A stretch of 64,000 nt of DNA, from assembly GCA_010093705.1 (NCBI GenBank), contig MU006091.1, positions 610,702-674,701 of the forward strand, in the 5' to 3' direction. Made by a program: the position numbers and the translations under genes. The stretch is from Patellaria atrata CBS 101060. Taxonomy: Eukaryota; Ascomycota; Dothideomycetes; Patellariales; Patellariaceae. This document shows, in pieces, positions 1 through 12,470 of the stretch. The notes under the pieces were generated by a model. The model was not told the origin of the DNA and did no database searches. It saw only the letters and a program-made list of their open reading frames with translations. Numbering within the stretch: the stretch's first letter is position 1; each line of letters begins with the position of its first letter.

Positions 1-293
1 GGGGACGCGGTGCCGTTACCACGACCCGGACGACGATCTCCATTCCGACGACGTTACTCACAATAACTTCTACGAGCGTTCCTGCTTCAGGAGGAGCAAG
101 CTCTACTTCTCTCGTAGCTCCCATCACAACAACTTCTCCGACGACGACGACGACGACTTCAGCTCCAGCCGTCCAATTCCCAACTACCACAACTTCTACA
201 ACTACAACTACTACAACTTCTACAACCAGAACGATTACAACTACAACAACACGAGCGTGCTCGCTCAATGGCTTGGGCCAATGTATTATCTGA
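1..293 (+). CDS. 3' end of a Thr/Ser-rich protein (partial)
   Basis: An open frame enters from the left edge and stops with TGA at 291-293; codons begin at position 3. It encodes about 96 residues made largely of Thr and Ser with some Pro, including runs of six and more Thr, and ends in CSLNGLGQCII. Such stretches are common in O-glycosylated stalks of fungal cell-wall or secreted proteins. The tail is not strongly hydrophobic enough to be a clear GPI signal. The start, any domain and any intron lie outside the window, so no function can be assigned. The repetitive codon use (aca act, acg acg) could also let a non-coding microsatellite look open, which lowers confidence. Confidence 0.45.
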   Translation, partial: GRGAVTTTRTTISIPTTLLTITSTSVPASGGASSTSLVAPITTTSPTTTTTTSAPAVQFPTTTTSTTTTTTTSTTRTITTTTTRACSLNGLGQCII

Positions 294-1193
294 GATGGTA
301 AGGTCTTAGTAGAAAGGGGCGAAAAGGATGGATTGTATAAGCCGTTTTGAGAGCAACATTATCCGTTATTGAATTCAAGGGAGGTTTGAAGCTGTGAGCA
401 ATTTTCTTTATATATCAGGCGTTGTCAGGCATCTTTCTAAGCTGTTAAATTGACTATGACTGTGCGGTATGGATGGGTAATGTGTATTAGAACTTTCTAT
501 CTGTTATTATTTGCTCTCCGATACCCTACTAGTGAGAATGTCGTATTATTCGCTCATCTTTTTAATATCAGACAGTAGATGGTTACACACTCCGTATCTT
601 TACCTGCGTTTGTAAACCCGTACAAGGGGTTGATTGTTCTTTTCGCTCACAACGAGCGCGAGTCTTTTAATCACTATGCGAACTTTGTACATGCAACAGG
701 GTATTGCAAATTTTGTCCTCGAACGAAATTCCGAATAGCTGTACAGGAGAGCCAGCAAGCCCCTGAAAATGAGAGTACAACAAGTCAGAACTATTTCAAA
801 TTGGAGCAAGAGAATGAAAAACATATCCTTAGCAGCGCCCGTCTAATGTATGATTCTATACTGTGATCGCCATGTGTACCCGAAGTTTAAGGGGGATTCA
901 AGAACTTTATGAAGATATCGAGACTTGAAAAGGGGAAGACCCTCTTCGAACGTCACCCACCTCCCCGCCAACCCCACCCAAAAAAAATCTCCCCCACGCA
1001 TCAGTCCCATCCGAAAATATAAAGCTACAATACCATAGACCCATTTCCAAACAAATCAATTCCACCCAACTTCTCGTTCTCAGTCTCAGGCAAACTATAT
1101 TCCATCAACCTATTATCTAACCTCATCTCACTCTCCTCACCCAGACATCCAACCCTTCCAACCATCCTGCCCACAAGCCCCAACCCGCGAAAC
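294..1193. other. intergenic, YAR1 upstream region
   Basis: No supported gene. The last 250 bases are C-rich and A-rich and look like a promoter and 5' leader of YAR1. A 95-codon open frame at 579-866 has no recognisable domain and unbiased codon use; I do not call it. Confidence 0.5.
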
Positions 1194-1911
1194 ATGCCCC
1201 TAACAGAAGATGAAATCGACGACCTCCTCTACCTCGCGCGCATAAACGATACCACCGACCTCTCCTCCCTCCTAACGTCCCTCTCGCAAACCCACTCCCT
1301 TCCTCCCCAAACCATACTAGAAGCCGCGCAGGACCCAGAAACCGGCAACGGAGTCCTACACTACGCGGCCGCGAACGGACACATAGGTACCCCCCCCTAG
1401 CATCCCTTGAGAATCCCTCAACACTAACACCCGCATAACAGACATCCTCGACTTCATACTCTCCCTCTACCCATCCCCGTCGTCCTCATCCTCACAGCCA
1501 ACCTCAACCTCCACCTCGAACCCTTCATCCTCCATTACCGGTACTCCCCGCATACCCCTCCTCCACCCTAACGACCAAGGCAACACACCCCTCCACTACG
1601 CCTCGCTGAACGGGCACCTCGCGTTCGTCAAGCGCCTCGTCGCGCTGGGCGCGGATCCCGCTGCCCGCAACGCCGCGGGCCACGATCCCGTGTACGAGGC
1701 TGAGATGGGCGGGCGGGACGAGGTGGTCGGGTGGTTGTTAGCGGAAGGAGGGGCGAGTTTGGAGGGTGGGGTTGGCGGGGAAGAGGGAGGCGCAGAGATA
1801 GGGGAGGATATCGATGTGGGGGTGAGTGAAGTGGATGGGGAGGAGAAGATTGTGGAGGGTGTGAGGAGGGAGTTGGAGAGGGCTGGGGTTGTGGAACGGG
1901 AGGGAGGATGA
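1194..1911 (+). CDS. YAR1: Ankyrin-repeat protein Yar1 (Rps3 chaperone)
   Basis: Two exons, 1194-1386 and 1442-1911, joined over a 55-nt intron (gtacc..aacag), give 220 residues. In yeast Yar1 is a dedicated chaperone that binds ribosomal protein Rps3 and escorts it to the nucleus for 40S assembly. The sequence shows two ankyrin repeats: LHYAAANGHI plus DILDFIL across the splice junction, and TPLHYASLNGHLAFVKRLV followed by GADPAARNAAGHDPVYEAE. The order, the GHD-x-(V/I)-(Y/F)-EAE segment and the acidic, Glu-rich C-terminus all match yeast Yar1 (about 200 residues). The loop between the repeats is Ser/Pro-rich and longer than in yeast. The splice site falls inside the conserved NGHI-D motif, which supports the intron. 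Confidence 0.88.
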
Positions 1912-2282
1912 GATGAGATTGTGGCAAATGGGAAGAAACTATAGACGGGGGAGTAAGGGACGTGAGAATGGTTGTGTACCATGGTTATGGCGCATCAGCC
2001 GGCAAAGGCGAAAGTTGATATGCCTAGAGAGAAGATATGATGGGGTGGTACTCGATACAAGTGCGTTGAAGAAGATACCTAATATAATACAATACATCAC
2101 CATGCGTGGATACAGCGCTGATCACCGTCTGATCCAAAGTCCCAATGCAAAGGCTCGATATCCATGCAACCGATAACAACGCCTTCCAATCCAAGCGTAA
2201 AGCTGCACGGATGCATCAGATTCTACAGAAAACCCACCAGGTCCCCAAAACCCGCTAACCTTATCCAAAAGTCTTCTATCAC

Positions 2283-3206
2283 TCAGTCTCTCAACCATGC
2301 TCTCCTCCTCTCCTCCTTCTTCGATCTTCTCTTCTCCTTGAATGCCTTGACTTCCTGCTTACTCAACTTCTTCCCCTGCCTCTCGGCCTTCAAGCTACGT
2401 CCATCATGATTATTCGCCGCGGCATCGACATCGAAGAATGCGTTCATCTGCCTCTTCGACTTATTCTCATCGTTAAAGTTCTCCGGTTTCAACGCGTCCG
2501 ATTGAAAGCGGCCGGTGAAGCGGTTGAAGGAGCCAGTCGCACCGTAAGAATCAGCGGGATCGGATGACGCAGTTGCGGCGAGGAGGGGATGCGAAACTGG
2601 GAGCGCAGCCTCGTCTTCAGAGGAGTGATCTAATTGCGCGTAATCTGCGTTCGGATCGTAATTCCCATGGATCGCGGGATTGTAGCCGCCTGCTACTCGT
2701 TTTCTCTTCCGCTCCCTGCTCAGCTCTCCTTCTTCTTCTTCTGTTGCCTGCGGCTGGGGTTCTGTACCAGGCGCTCCTAAGGACGTGCTGGGCGGTGCTG
2801 TTCTGTCGTGTGCGCCTAGTCCTGGAGGAGCGGCGGAGGAAGAGGATGCTTCGGGCACTCGTGGGTTCTTCCATTGCGTGGCGCCTGTAAAGCGGTTGTA
2901 GAAGTAGAATGCGTTGGCGTTGGGCTCCCAGACGGGCTCCCAGCCGTCGTCGGGGGGCGCTTCGTCTGGAAGAGGGGGAGGTAAGGTCTCGGTGGGTAGA
3001 GGTGGACTAGTGACTGGATCAGGTGTATCTTCGGGTTTGGAAATGCTCTGGGGATCAGAAGAGGACGCTTCTATTGCTTGTTGTGGGGTTGTTTGTTTTG
3101 CGGGAATTGCGTCTGCGGCTTGTGTAGGCTGGGTGGTTGGTTGAGTGTCCCCATTCTGCTCACCACCTAAAGAAGTTTGGTCTTTAGACTCACTAGCTGT
3201 AGCCAT
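2283..3206 (-). CDS. WW-domain protein with basic C-terminal tail
   Basis: A single exon encodes 307 residues. One WW domain lies at about residues 84-118: WEPVWEPNANAFYFYNRFTG then TQWKNPRVP, with both signature tryptophans and the final Pro. WW domains bind proline-rich ligands. The N-terminus is Gln/Pro/Ser-rich and probably disordered. After the WW domain come a KRKR cluster (possible nuclear signal), a conserved-looking GGYNPAIHGNYDPNADYAQ segment, and a Lys/Arg/Glu-rich tail ending in EERRRAWLRD that is likely helical. This layout resembles a family of fungal WW proteins of unknown function (fission yeast has one, SPAC2F3.14c); that assignment is from memory of the family. The basic tail and WW domain would suit an mRNA-processing role, but this is inference. 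Confidence 0.85.
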   Translation of the reverse strand: MATASESKDQTSLGGEQNGDTQPTTQPTQAADAIPAKQTTPQQAIEASSSDPQSISKPEDTPDPVTSPPLPTETLPPPLPDEAPPDDGWEPVWEPNANAFYFYNRFTGATQWKNPRVPEASSSSAAPPGLGAHDRTAPPSTSLGAPGTEPQPQATEEEEGELSRERKRKRVAGGYNPAIHGNYDPNADYAQLDHSSEDEAALPVSHPLLAATASSDPADSYGATGSFNRFTGRFQSDALKPENFNDENKSKRQMNAFFDVDAAANNHDGRSLKAERQGKKLSKQEVKAFKEKRRSKKEERRRAWLRD

Positions 3207-4147
3207 GTTCCAGTGATGTAGTGATGTGGAATTAATGAGAGTAGAAGATAAACCAGACGTGCTGGAAAATTAAAACAATTCGAGGTTCGAGGTTCAAGGT
3301 GGTCATTTGTTGATGGTGAGGCCGTGAGGTCAGGTCTCGGCTTCGGTGCTTAGTCATCTGAGGACCGTGCAGCTAGCGCAACCTGCTGGATATATAAACT
3401 CCTCTTCCCCTCCTCCTCTTCCTCTTCTTTTTCTTTCTCTTCTTCATACTTACCTTCTTGGGGTCGCTTGAGATCAAGAAACCGAGCACCTGGAGGACCG
3501 TCCTGCATTGCACATTGCGGCGATCGGACTTCCACTGTTCTCCTTCGGGGGCACAGCCGGGGCAATTTTTGCTGGCATACCTTTTTTCATTGATTGACTC
3601 GTTATTGCGGGCTATCGAGGAAAGCAGTTGACGCGTAGTTTTTCCTCCACACCAAGTTCCACCTCACCATATCTAAAGTTTGGCTGCTTGTCCCGTCATC
3701 ACCTTACCAACAAAATCAACTCACGGTACAAAGGCGCGTGCCTGTAGAAGCACCCTCTATAAACTCTCTTCTCCACACGAACCCATTATCAAAACATCTC
3801 CTCAAACAGTACATAACATCTCCCCGTAATCCTTCTTGTACTAAATAAGCTACACACACAAGCTGACCCTCCGCATCCTTATATGATCGAGGAAGAAGCA
3901 TGCAAGTCTTCACCGATGCTGCTGAAAGCGAGAGTCTTATGGCATTCTCTTTGCTAACTTTCGATACATGAAGAAGATCTACTGCTTCGATACTAAATTC
4001 AATACATGAAGTGGATATGCTAATCCAACGCCGAATTCCGATAACATGAAAAAGTAAATGCTGAGCGATCGATCCAATGCTACCCTCCAAATCCCTTGTC
4101 CTACTAGTAATATACACCTCTGGTTTAAACCACTCTCCTTCACTGAT
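3207..4147. other. intergenic with pyrimidine tract
   Basis: Region between the WW-protein promoter and the 3' end of the PQ-loop gene. It holds a pyrimidine-rich tract at about 3408-3449. Open frames here (for example 3350-3565 minus) are low-complexity Glu/Lys runs and are not called. Confidence 0.5.
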
Positions 4148-5298
4148 CTAGATGACCAAATGTGGCGGATCTTCCACCGCACACTCATCAAACTCATCCT
4201 CCTTCCTATACCAAAAATACTGTACGAAAACCCCTGCATCCAACAGCAGCGTACCAAAACTTCCCACCAACCACGACATATTGACGGCAATATACCTCCC
4301 ATAGATACTTCTCGCCTCACCTTGCTCGCAATGGCCCGGATATTTGCATACCGGAGAGTACGCTAGGATACTCATGACGTACGTGACGTTCCCGATACAC
4401 GCGAAGAGAAAAAACAGCATGGAGATCCCCTCGGTGCTCTTGCGGCGGTAGTTGAGAAGCAGTTGCGGCACCCGCGATCCGAGGTACAGAGCGGCGCAGA
4501 TGTACCCGAATATCTGGCCGGTGGTGTTGAAGTGGATTGCTTCGCCGCCTTTGGGCTCTTTGCTGTCGTAGCCCGCGTGCGGTCCTCGGTTGCTGAGCCA
4601 CCAGCCCAGCACACCGGCTGCGCAGACCATGATGACCGCGGTTAGGTTGAAGAGAGCAGATTTGAGGAGTGATTGGGCTGGGACTGTCTGTTTTGGAAAC
4701 ACATGTTTGGGTTTTGTATCTGGGACGAAGGGAATGGCTGGGGATAAGTGCATGCCGTTGGTGGCGAATAGTCTCTCTCTGAATGAAGACGATGTCGAGA
4801 CACGGCGCTCGATGTCGCTAATCCTGGGAACCCTGTTGACGTCGAAAGATGCATTACCATTTGTTGGCAGCAGGGGTGATCTTTCGGACGTCCCATTGCC
4901 ATTGACGCGCATCCTTTCGTCGACTGGCGTAGCTGGTGTATCGTCCAAGGTAAAACCTTTGTAGTAGAAACATTGACACAGAAGCACAATGTCTGCTATG
5001 GTATAATAGACAGCAAGAATGATCTAGTATTTGATTAGAGAAGCAGTGTATAGATACTCATAAATAGACTCACCATTGTAGGAAGTACACCCTGTAGAAT
5101 TGCTCCCAGGATATTGAAGACATCTCCAGCCAACCAAATGATCAGAAATAGAATGGAAAGACCATCTGCAGAACCTCTCCTGAAGTTCTCAATGATCTGA
5201 GGTGAAAACACAACAACCCAACAAGCAATGGATACGGAGCCACATATTCCACTGATAGCTTCAATGTCAAGCCGTAAGCCTTGGGTTGGAGGGAACAT
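4148..5298 (-). CDS. PQ-loop vacuolar amino-acid transporter (Ypq family)
   Basis: Two exons on the minus strand, 5298-5074 and 5023-4148, flank a 50-nt intron (gtgagt..actag) and give 366 residues. Yeast Ypq1, Ypq2 and Rtc2 are vacuolar membrane transporters of cationic amino acids related to PQLC2 and cystinosin. Two PQ-loop repeats are visible: FSPQIIENFRRGSADGLSIL near residue 32, and RVPQLLLNYRRKSTEGIS near residue 255. Hydrophobic helices follow each. Residues about 100-200 form a hydrophilic loop with Ser-rich stretches, the usual regulatory or ubiquitination loop of this family. The splice join restores LQGVLPTM-IILAVYYTIADIVLL, a typical third helix. Which yeast paralogue it matches cannot be decided, so I give no symbol. 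Confidence 0.88.
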
Positions 5299-5983
5299 GT
5301 TTCTGAGACTGTAGGATGGTCAGGACTGCAAATTGATCAAGGCGTCCCAGCTAGAAGAGAAATAGAAGGGCGTTCTATAAGAGGCAATGTCCGTGATATG
5401 TTGGGTACAGTTTGTTGTTTGACTAAGCATAAGGCGGTGTAAGGTACCTAGAAAAGCGGACCTCGGAGGACAAAGCGGGGGTGGGAATTAGCGCTTTTGC
5501 AAGGATTGAAAGAGGGAATGATTAGGTAGTAACTATTACTTAAAAAAGTTGGTATATCATGTCAATTGGCCGTTATGGTTAGGATGAAAAGGTGAAAAAG
5601 ATTGGAGGGAAAAGAAGTTTGAAGTATAAACTACGACGGAGTACCTTTAGTAGGAAAGTTTTCTTTGGGGTGTGACGTCCTAAATCTGGGGAAAATCTGA
5701 AGCTAGTGGCAAGGGGTGAACTCAGCGCTGCTCCAGGCACTGTGATCTGCAGATCCAGGCCAGGTACCCGTTGCCAGCCAAATTGCGCCTTATTAGCAAA
5801 TACCAGCCATGATACAACTTTTGCAATGAGAGATACTAAGGTAAGGTATACTGTATTGTACGGAGTACTTCCAGGAGGAAGGTACAGTCTAAGGTAATTA
5901 GTCAAGTCACTTTCATATAAACTTGTCTTTTGCTCTCCTCATAATCCTTCATTCTAACCGTCATTGTTGATTGTCTTTCGAGT
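5299..5983. other. intergenic between PQ-loop gene and SWA2
   Basis: Contains the PQ-loop promoter and SWA2 3' flank. Two copies of an ACGGAGTAC-type motif occur, at about 5636-5644 and 5860-5868. The 108-codon minus-strand frame at 5579-5905 has no family signature. Confidence 0.5.
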
Positions 5984-8921
5984 CTATAGATTGTTATCTT
6001 TCTTGAACTTATCCCACGCTTCATTAAGAGTGCTAAACACACTTGCGCTTATCATGCGCTGTTCTGTTGTTGCTGTTGACGGTATCTAAATGTCATCAGC
6101 AATCCATAATCGCCGTTGTGAATACGTGATATCATCCTACCTTGTCAGGGTGTACCTTTGCGATAGCTTTCATGTACACAATCTTAACTTTATTTGGCAT
6201 GACAAGATCGCTCATTCCCACTTTCTTCCATCCAGCTTCAGCCCAGAGGACGGAATCCAGCGAACCCAACAACGCTCGTAAGTTGTCTGCTTTAGTACCC
6301 TTCCACGCGATGAGTTTTGAGTCTACCTGATCAGCAAGGGCGAACTTCTCGTCATCCACTTTTTCCGCAGCCGCATTTGCAGCTCGAAGTTTCTTCACCG
6401 CTTCAGCGGAAGCCGCTGTACTCAATGCAGGTCTTCTGCTCGGTTCACTGAGTGCCGATGGTCTTGGTGGAGATGCTTTCTTGACAGTAGGACGAAGGGT
6501 TGAAGAAGCTCGAGCTTGTTGATTCCCACCTCCAGCTGCCTTCTCACACCTGTTGCGACCTTGGATGCTGACAGACCCGCCAACACCTGCTTCCACCGCT
6601 TCCTGCCAGATCTTTCCGGCATCAGTCCACTTTTCCATGTGTTCAAGTGCTTCCGCTTTGCGCATCAGGGCCTTCCCATAGAATTCTTTCATCTCTTTCT
6701 CGCCTTCTGCCCCGCCCAAGGCGATCTTTTCTCCTTCCCCTCGCGAGACACCAATAGTGGACAGGGCTTTATCAGCGTCTACAACAGCTGCCTTTGGATC
6801 CCCAGTTTTAATGTTAGTAAGGGCACGATTGCAAAGTACAATAATAGTAACGGGATGACCATCTGGTAATGGAGATAGCGCACTACTGTACGCCGTGTGA
6901 GCTCCGGAGTAATCACCTCGTTTGAAGGCTTCCGACCCCTTTTGGCGATAGGACGTTGAAGATGAAAGGGCGGATGAGGATGCAGGTGGTATCCTTCGCG
7001 GAGGTGCTGATGGTCTGACAGGGATGGGTGTCGTCCTCGGACTATGCTTTGTAGTCGGAGGAGCTGTATGGGCAAAGGGGTTCCTAGATTGTAACGGTGG
7101 TGAAGCCACTGCTTGGCGGGAAGTGTGTGGGCGAGAAGATAATGCTGGTGTAGGTTCGGGACTTGGTGCAACCTCGCTGGTGGTAGGTGTTACTCTTTTC
7201 CGACGTGCAGGACTGACATACGCCTGTGAGCTTTGTGTCTCTACATCTTCTCGCCTGAGCCTCCCCGTCGTACTTCTGTCCCGCGATGATGCTTGCGAAA
7301 ACCGCGGCTGTGGAGAGGCGCGGCTGGGAATCTGCTGGGAACGTGCTACAGGTTCACTTAGATCGTCGGCGAACCGAGAGTTTGACGGTTGCTGTGTGCT
7401 GTGTTTTTCCTTACTCGGTCGAGAAGGCTCGGGACGGGATTCAAGCATCATAGCTTCGTCTGTAACTCCGACTTCTGTGGCTGGTTCTGATGCCTTGTGA
7501 GAACGTACCTCGCGTCTTTTCTCTGGATCACGACTACTTTCTCGAACTTGAGCTTCTCTCATCCATTTTGGTTGACTTGAATCTCCTTCTTGTTGGAAGT
7601 CGGCCACTGCTCTTTGTACCTTCTTTTGTCCCGTCTTCCACAGTGAATTCGCTGATTTGAACAGAGTGGAGCTGAGTTCGGTTGCGTATTGTGCAACATC
7701 TTTGTCTCTTGCTGGTGATCTGTTCTCTTGCCTACGCTGGCCACTGATTGATCGTTCAGGTTGGGATCGCATCCATGCCGGTGTAGATTCATCGCGCCGG
7801 GTTTCGCTATGCTCTCCCCGCCCTTGCTTCCGTCTAACATCCGGATCATCATTTCTCGGACTTTTCCCTCTTTGCACTTGTTCTCGACCCCTCGCCTTTT
7901 GTTTTGACTCCTCGTGAGCTTGACTTAGGAGTAAACCTACAGCTGCTTGCACATTTAAGCCACTCTCAGTATTGTCAAGTGCCAGAGCCGATTTTTCTGC
8001 AGGGAAGCCCATATCTACTAGTTCGGCTATAGCCTTATCACGGGGATTCGGTGTTTTAATAGACCGTTCCCGTAATACTGTTCCCGACATACTCGTACCA
8101 TTCTCGACGGATGGCTTTGCGGTAGGTATTTCTGAAACAGGCTTACCCAGCATTCCGAGAATATCGTCATCGTTACCAGCACTTGTTGTCACTATAGAAT
8201 TTATATTTTGCTTCTTGGCCAGCTGGTTCAGCCCGAAGGGGTCATCATCATCCTCAATAAACGTATTATTGGCTGCTGTAGTTGACTGCTGGACGCTGCT
8301 TGGGACAGCAGCTCTCTGTGCAGGGGTAGATCTACCACTTCCCGAGATCTGGGGTACAGGAAAGTGACTTGATTTATCAACCGGAGCCGCAGAATTAAAA
8401 GCAGCAAGAATATCATCTTCATTATTGGGAGTTGAAGATAGCACAGGTTGCTTTTGCCGAGCGTTCAATTTCGCAAATGGTTTGTTTATAGAAGCTGATA
8501 GAGTGTTATTGCCTGGAGAAGGAGCACTTATGGGAGAGATAACGCCCTGCGTCGTTCCACCACCGCCTAATTTGTCCCAGAATTGGGAGTCTTGGGCTCC
8601 ATATCTCTTACGTTGCTCCTCTTCTTGCTTTGCCTTCTCTTCCAGTAACTGTCTTTGTCTTTCCTGTAAAGAAAGGTTTGCCGTAGGTTTTGCTACCGTC
8701 GGACCCAGTAAGCTCGCAAAGCTGTCGTTGGCAGGTGTAGATGGCTTTGACCTTTGTATTGTTGGGTTTCCAGACGCTTGAGTGGAAAGTGGAGTAGAGC
8801 GTCCGGAAAACGACGGAGAAGGAGAAGGCCTTAAGGATGGGAAGGATGAATTAGTTTTGTTCGCGGTATTCGAGGTATTATTTGAAGTAGAGCTCCAGTC
8901 GAGGCCAGAAAGGTCATTCAT
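5984..8921 (-). CDS. SWA2: Auxilin-like J-protein Swa2 (UBA-TPR-DnaJ)
   Basis: Exon 1 is 8921-6141 and exon 2 is 6085-5984, with a 55-nt intron (gtagga..tttag), giving 960 residues. Swa2/auxilin recruits Hsp70 to clathrin cages for uncoating of vesicles. The long N-terminus is disordered and carries short acidic adaptor or clathrin motifs such as DDDPFG and DDDILGMLG. A UBA domain lies near residues 292-335 (AIAELVDMGFP..NVQAAVGLLLSQ). TPR-like helices start near 650 (KGSEAFKRGDYSGAHTAYSSAL). The J domain occupies about 865-960 with the catalytic HPD in AKVHPDK; the intron falls directly after this Lys. Exon 2 supplies the last helix, with VFSTLNEAWDKFK, so an annotation lacking it would truncate the J domain. 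The domain order matches yeast Swa2. Confidence 0.93.
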
Positions 8922-10792
8922 AGTGGGAGGGGCTAAGAGGTGATAGGTCTACTGGGAGTTGTGGAGTAATCCGACAAGTCTATATTATGTCTTCAAATGA
9001 TTGGGGAAGAGTATAAGGAGAGTCCATATCAAGGCACTTATAGAGGCCAATGTGCGCAATAGTCACAAATGAATGTATGTTTGGCACCGAGCTGTGCTGA
9101 ACTCATCATGCGCCGAGCATAATTCTAAACGCTTGTCGCGCGCCTAATTTTAGAACTAACCGCAGGAATTATCAACGACCGTCGCCTACGTATTTTCCAA
9201 GCGCTTCCCTCTTGCCCCTTTCTGCTCCCATCGTCGATCTTTATGCTACGCAAAAATAGGCATGGCACGATATGCTACTCTCTGACTCGCCATGTAACCT
9301 TAGCCCTTTCTTTGAGAATTGAGACCCGACGATATCATGGCGTTCCCGTCGGGGCGATACGGCAGTGGCCTCTAGCAAGGGGAGGGTTACGACTTTGCAG
9401 TATAGCGAAGTAACCTGAGTAGGGGAGTGAACGCCTCAACTATCCCCGCTCTAAAGAGCTGAGAGAAACTTATACAAACTATTGATAAAGCCGGTATCCC
9501 CGTTTCTTTAGTATAGCAAGGAACCAATGAAAGCATTACGGTTCAAGCAAACTCCATCTTCACCATGCGAGTCAACAGAATTGAGTTTGTGTCCGAACCT
9601 GACAACGATTCTACCGCGACTAATAATTGATGAATGAACGTAAGACTGTTGTCGGTTGTCATGAGGTACCTTCGTGGTTTCGCTACTACGGGGTCCGCCT
9701 CACTGATTTAGGGCAGAAGTTCGTCAAAGCAAACTTTGTATCCCGGGGATCATGTAGGACAATACACGTGGAAACGATTGATAGTACAGTAACACTGATT
9801 TAGGGGACTCAAATAGCTGAGATAGTGACTAGGCTCACTGCTCCAACAGCGTCATCGGTAAGGTAGGTTGTTACATCCACTCCAAATACATGTAGTCACC
9901 TAATAAGGTACTCCCACCGTCTGCATGCCAACGCAGTGACAAAGTAAGAATGGATGTCGCGATACTCGCCACGAAAATGTCTGTACGAAAACTAAAAGCG
10001 GGAAGCTTGCCGGCGTACCAAGAACCGACTCGGAAAAAGCATCTTTTGAATTTACTCCCCCCACTGCATTCTGCCACCAATTTGGGATTTGGGCTGTATT
10101 GACGCCTCCATTCGAACCCCTATTCTGAAATGGATACAAAACCGAAGAGGGGGAAGGTTGATTTTTACCTACTTTTGTGTTTCTAGTAGTTCTATAAGTG
10201 ATCAGATATCAGCTTTCTTCCACAACACCAAACAGTAACCTAAATTTTACCAACAAACGGCTTTTTGAGCATTGACGACTCGCCAAAAGATTTAAACATC
10301 AGTGCCATCCGATCTTCAACTCTGTCACAGCGTCTTGACCCGGAGAATTGGTGCCAGACTAGCCTGCCGAACGACTAGTAGGCCGGTGTCTGATCTGTGT
10401 GTACCTGCAGCTCGGAGCCTCCCTTGACTCCCTTGAACTCTCTTCCTCCACTACTCTGATCCTCCATCCGCTTTGACAATTTTTTCATCAAAGGCCGCAC
10501 ACTCGCTGTCACGGCGCTCAAAAGCCCTGTATTCTCCGCCGGCAATCGCCCGCACCGGAGAGAGCGCTGTGCTCTTACCTTTATCACTTTAATCGACCGC
10601 TGTTTCTTCGACCTTCTGAAAGAGGTAACGGAAATTCCGGCGGTACCTAATTGCTGGGACCGAATCCCTTCGAGAATCAATTTCCAACCCCTCGAATTTC
10701 ACAACACTCTCATTTATCTCCCTTCCTCCCAGAGAAAATAATTTTGCCTGATTACTTACGGTTGGCCATAACAATACTCTGCGAGCACTATA
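8922..10792. other. 1.9-kb intergenic region
   Basis: Lies between the divergent SWA2 and URC4 genes and so holds both promoters. The segment CACTGATTTAGGG recurs near 9701 and 9794. I see no tRNA or other RNA gene. Minus-strand open frames at 9871-10139 and 10375-10852 have no domain and overlap the likely URC4 5' leader. Confidence 0.45.
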
Positions 10793-12470
10793 ATGGGACT
10801 TTTCGGTCGCAAGAGCTCTAAACCTACTATTCCAAGTAGTCCGGACTCCCAATCTATGATCTCGAATACATCACTAAAGTCTCCTCCTCTCCCAAGAAGC
10901 GCGAGCGGTGCAGCACTGGCCATGTCCATGAACTCTTTGCTAGATATCCCTCTCCCGAGGGCACCAGATCCCAATCTCGATCCTGCAGGTTATCTTCGAA
11001 GCATATATGCAGTCCGGGAGAGAACGAGGCTAGTTCTGGAAAAAGCAAAGAAAAATCAACTAAAACATTTCATCGTGGACATGTCTAAATTTTCAGAAAC
11101 TGCTGCGTACGTTGTTTCTATAATCAAGGTATGTTTAGCCCGCCATAGACATGGGTAGTTTCAGTAGCTAATTCCCCTTGCCCTACTCATTAGAGAGACT
11201 TTGCCCCTGATTATTCGTCCATACCACCACATGGGCGATGGCAACATTTTGAGGTAGGGGGACGTCCACGTGTGGATCAATTGATGGCGACCTGGCCGTC
11301 GAATGTGGACCCTCAGGAACGCACTCGACGTCTGATTGATCTATTCTTGGTATCTGTATTACTAGACGCTGGAGCTGGAACGAAATGGCAATACAAGAGC
11401 AAGGAGTCCGGCAGAATTTACCGACGAAGTGAAGGTCTCGCGGTTGCAAGTCTAGAAATGTTTAAGACAGGCTTGTTCAGTAGTAATCCCGATGAACCCT
11501 GCCAGGTCGACGGTGCTGGCCTTAAGAAGCTTCAGGATGATCCGAAACTAATGGCAAGAGGATTGCAAGTTACGGAGGAGAACCCTATCGATGGTCTAGA
11601 AGGTCGTACTAATCTTCTTGTCCGACTTGGGACCGCACTGCTGCAAAATCAAGATATTTGGGGGCTCGATGGTCGTCCAGGAAACATGCTTGGTGAGTTA
11701 GTCATAATTCGATCAAGGTATTTAGGCTAACCATGAGCAGATTATCTGCTATCGCACCCATCAACGCAAGCCACTTCCGTACCTATCATTCCAGTTCCAA
11801 CCCTGTGGTCCGTGCTCATGGATGGTCTAGCTCCAATTTGGCCATCCACGCGTACGCAAATCGACGGCATCTCGATTGGCGATGCCTGGCCATGTTCTAT
11901 CATGCCTTCACATCCCACTCATCCTTGGGAAAATATAGTCCCCTTCCATAAGCTCACCCAATGGCTCGCCTACTCACTCATGACACCGATGGCAAAGCTG
12001 ATGAATTGTCAATTCGCTGGCGTGGAACTCTTGACAGGACTTCCAGAGTATCGTAACGGTGGTCTTTTGATAGATACTGGGCTTATGACTCTCAAACCAG
12101 AAGATACTGAACGAGGACTCTTGCAATACCAGATGAACGCACAAATCAAGGGTCAACCGAATGTCGAGGTCGTCCCCATGTTCAAACCGGAAGACGATGT
12201 TGTTGTGGAATGGAGAGCAGCGACAGTTGGATTCCTTGACGAACTATTAGCGGAGGTCAACCAACTCTTGTATCTCAGCGGATCACAGGCTCTCTCCTTG
12301 GCGCAGATGTTGGAAGCAGGCACTTGGAAGGTATATAAAAATTTCTTACCCATATAGATCTCAGCCACTAACTGGAATGATTGTAGGGCGGACGAGAGAT
12401 TGCTGAAGTCTCAAGGCCGAACACGAAGGAGCCGCCCATCATGATCTTGTCGGACGGGACTGTTTTCTAA
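10793..12470 (+). CDS. URC4: DUF1688 protein, uracil catabolism protein 4
   Basis: Four exons, 10793-11128, 11194-11692, 11741-12330 and 12387-12470, give 502 residues; every junction keeps frame. Urc4 (DUF1688) is one of the genes needed to use uracil as nitrogen source in the fungal URC pathway, known from Lachancea kluyveri; the fission-yeast relative is urg3. Its exact reaction is not settled. Family hallmarks seen here: the LRSIYAVRERTRLVLEKAK start, RVDQLMATWP near the second exon, LIDLFLVSVLLDAGAGTKW, and the very conserved end EVSRPNTKEPPIMILSDGTVF. The N-terminal 35 residues are Ser/Pro-rich and variable. No other URC gene (URC1, URC6) is next to it, so it is not in a visible cluster. 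Confidence 0.92.
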